From contig JAAZIZ010000196.1 of NCBI GenBank assembly GCA_012800565.1, forward strand, positions 1-6,463: 6,463 bases of DNA, in the 5' to 3' direction. Source of the stretch: Lentisphaerota bacterium. Lineage in GTDB: Bacteria > Verrucomicrobiota > Lentisphaeria > Oligosphaerales > Oligosphaeraceae. Below are positions 6,385-6,463 of this stretch, piece by piece. The notes under the pieces were generated by a model. That model saw nothing but the letters and a program-made list of their open reading frames with translations, was not told where the DNA came from and searched no databases. Both the position numbers and the translations under genes were made by a program. Within the stretch, counting starts at the first letter, position 1. Each line of letters opens with the position of its first letter.

Positions 6385-6463
6385 TCGGACAGGTCGGACA
6401 AGTCGGACAAGTCGGACAAGTCGGACAAGTCGGACAAGTCGGACGGGTCGGACGGGTCGGACA
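6385..6463. repeat. 9-bp tandem repeat (TCGGACAAG), continues past window edge
   Basis: TCGGAC recurs at exactly 9-base steps, starting at 6385, 6394, 6403, 6412, 6421, 6430, 6439, 6448 and 6457, so at least nine units are present. The central units are TCGGACAAG. The first carries AGG in the last three bases, and two units near the edge carry GGG, so variation is confined to the unit's last triplet. There are no spacers. No frame contains a stop on either strand (for example Ser-Asp-Lys repeats forward and Ser-Asp-Leu in reverse). The array begins 55 bases upstream of the ketoacyl-synthase-like gene start. Its length and what lies beyond it cannot be seen. Confidence 0.95.

Noticed and set aside
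6385..6463. CRISPR array
   Set aside because: The units are 9 bases and contiguous, with no unique spacers.

Overview
The window comes from a fairly GC-rich bacterium that uses a V/A-type (vacuolar/archaeal-type) rotary ATPase. It is densely coded, with gene gaps of at most about 50 bases. Three things point to the Lentisphaerae (Victivallis-like) side of the Planctomycetes-Verrucomicrobia-Chlamydiae group: the bacterial V-type ATPase set, a sialidase-fold protein with four Asp-boxes, and a TCGGACAAG tandem repeat. This placement is an inference from gene content and has not been tested.

Positions 1-2754 (+ strand) hold the end of a V-type ATPase operon in the order A (C-terminal 215 codons only), B, D. 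A and B overlap by one base (TAATG), and D follows after 51 bases. These are the head subunits and the central-stalk subunit. No membrane subunits (I, K) follow D, so they must lie upstream or elsewhere, as in Thermus-type operons and unlike the A-B-D-I-K order of Chlamydia.

Positions 2775-4483 (+ strand) continue in the same direction with a UspA-fold protein that has a degenerate nucleotide loop (20 bases after D), then a cytoplasmic sialidase-fold (BNR/Asp-box) protein that lacks the canonical first arginine (23 bases further on). A short motif, ATTYTGAG, recurs in the junctions before D, before the sialidase-fold gene and after it.

Positions 4514-6329 (- strand) hold a convergent two-gene unit: a short ketoacyl-synthase-like protein whose catalytic cysteine appears to be replaced, probably by glutamine, followed 31 bases later by an ammonia-dependent asparagine synthetase AsnA. 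Beyond the start of this unit, 6385-6463 is a 9-bp tandem repeat of at least nine units that runs off the window edge.

Most of the window is ordinary. The observations most worth a second look are the ketoacyl-synthase-like protein without its cysteine, the tandem repeat, the non-canonical sialidase-fold protein, and the Usp protein next to the ATPase.
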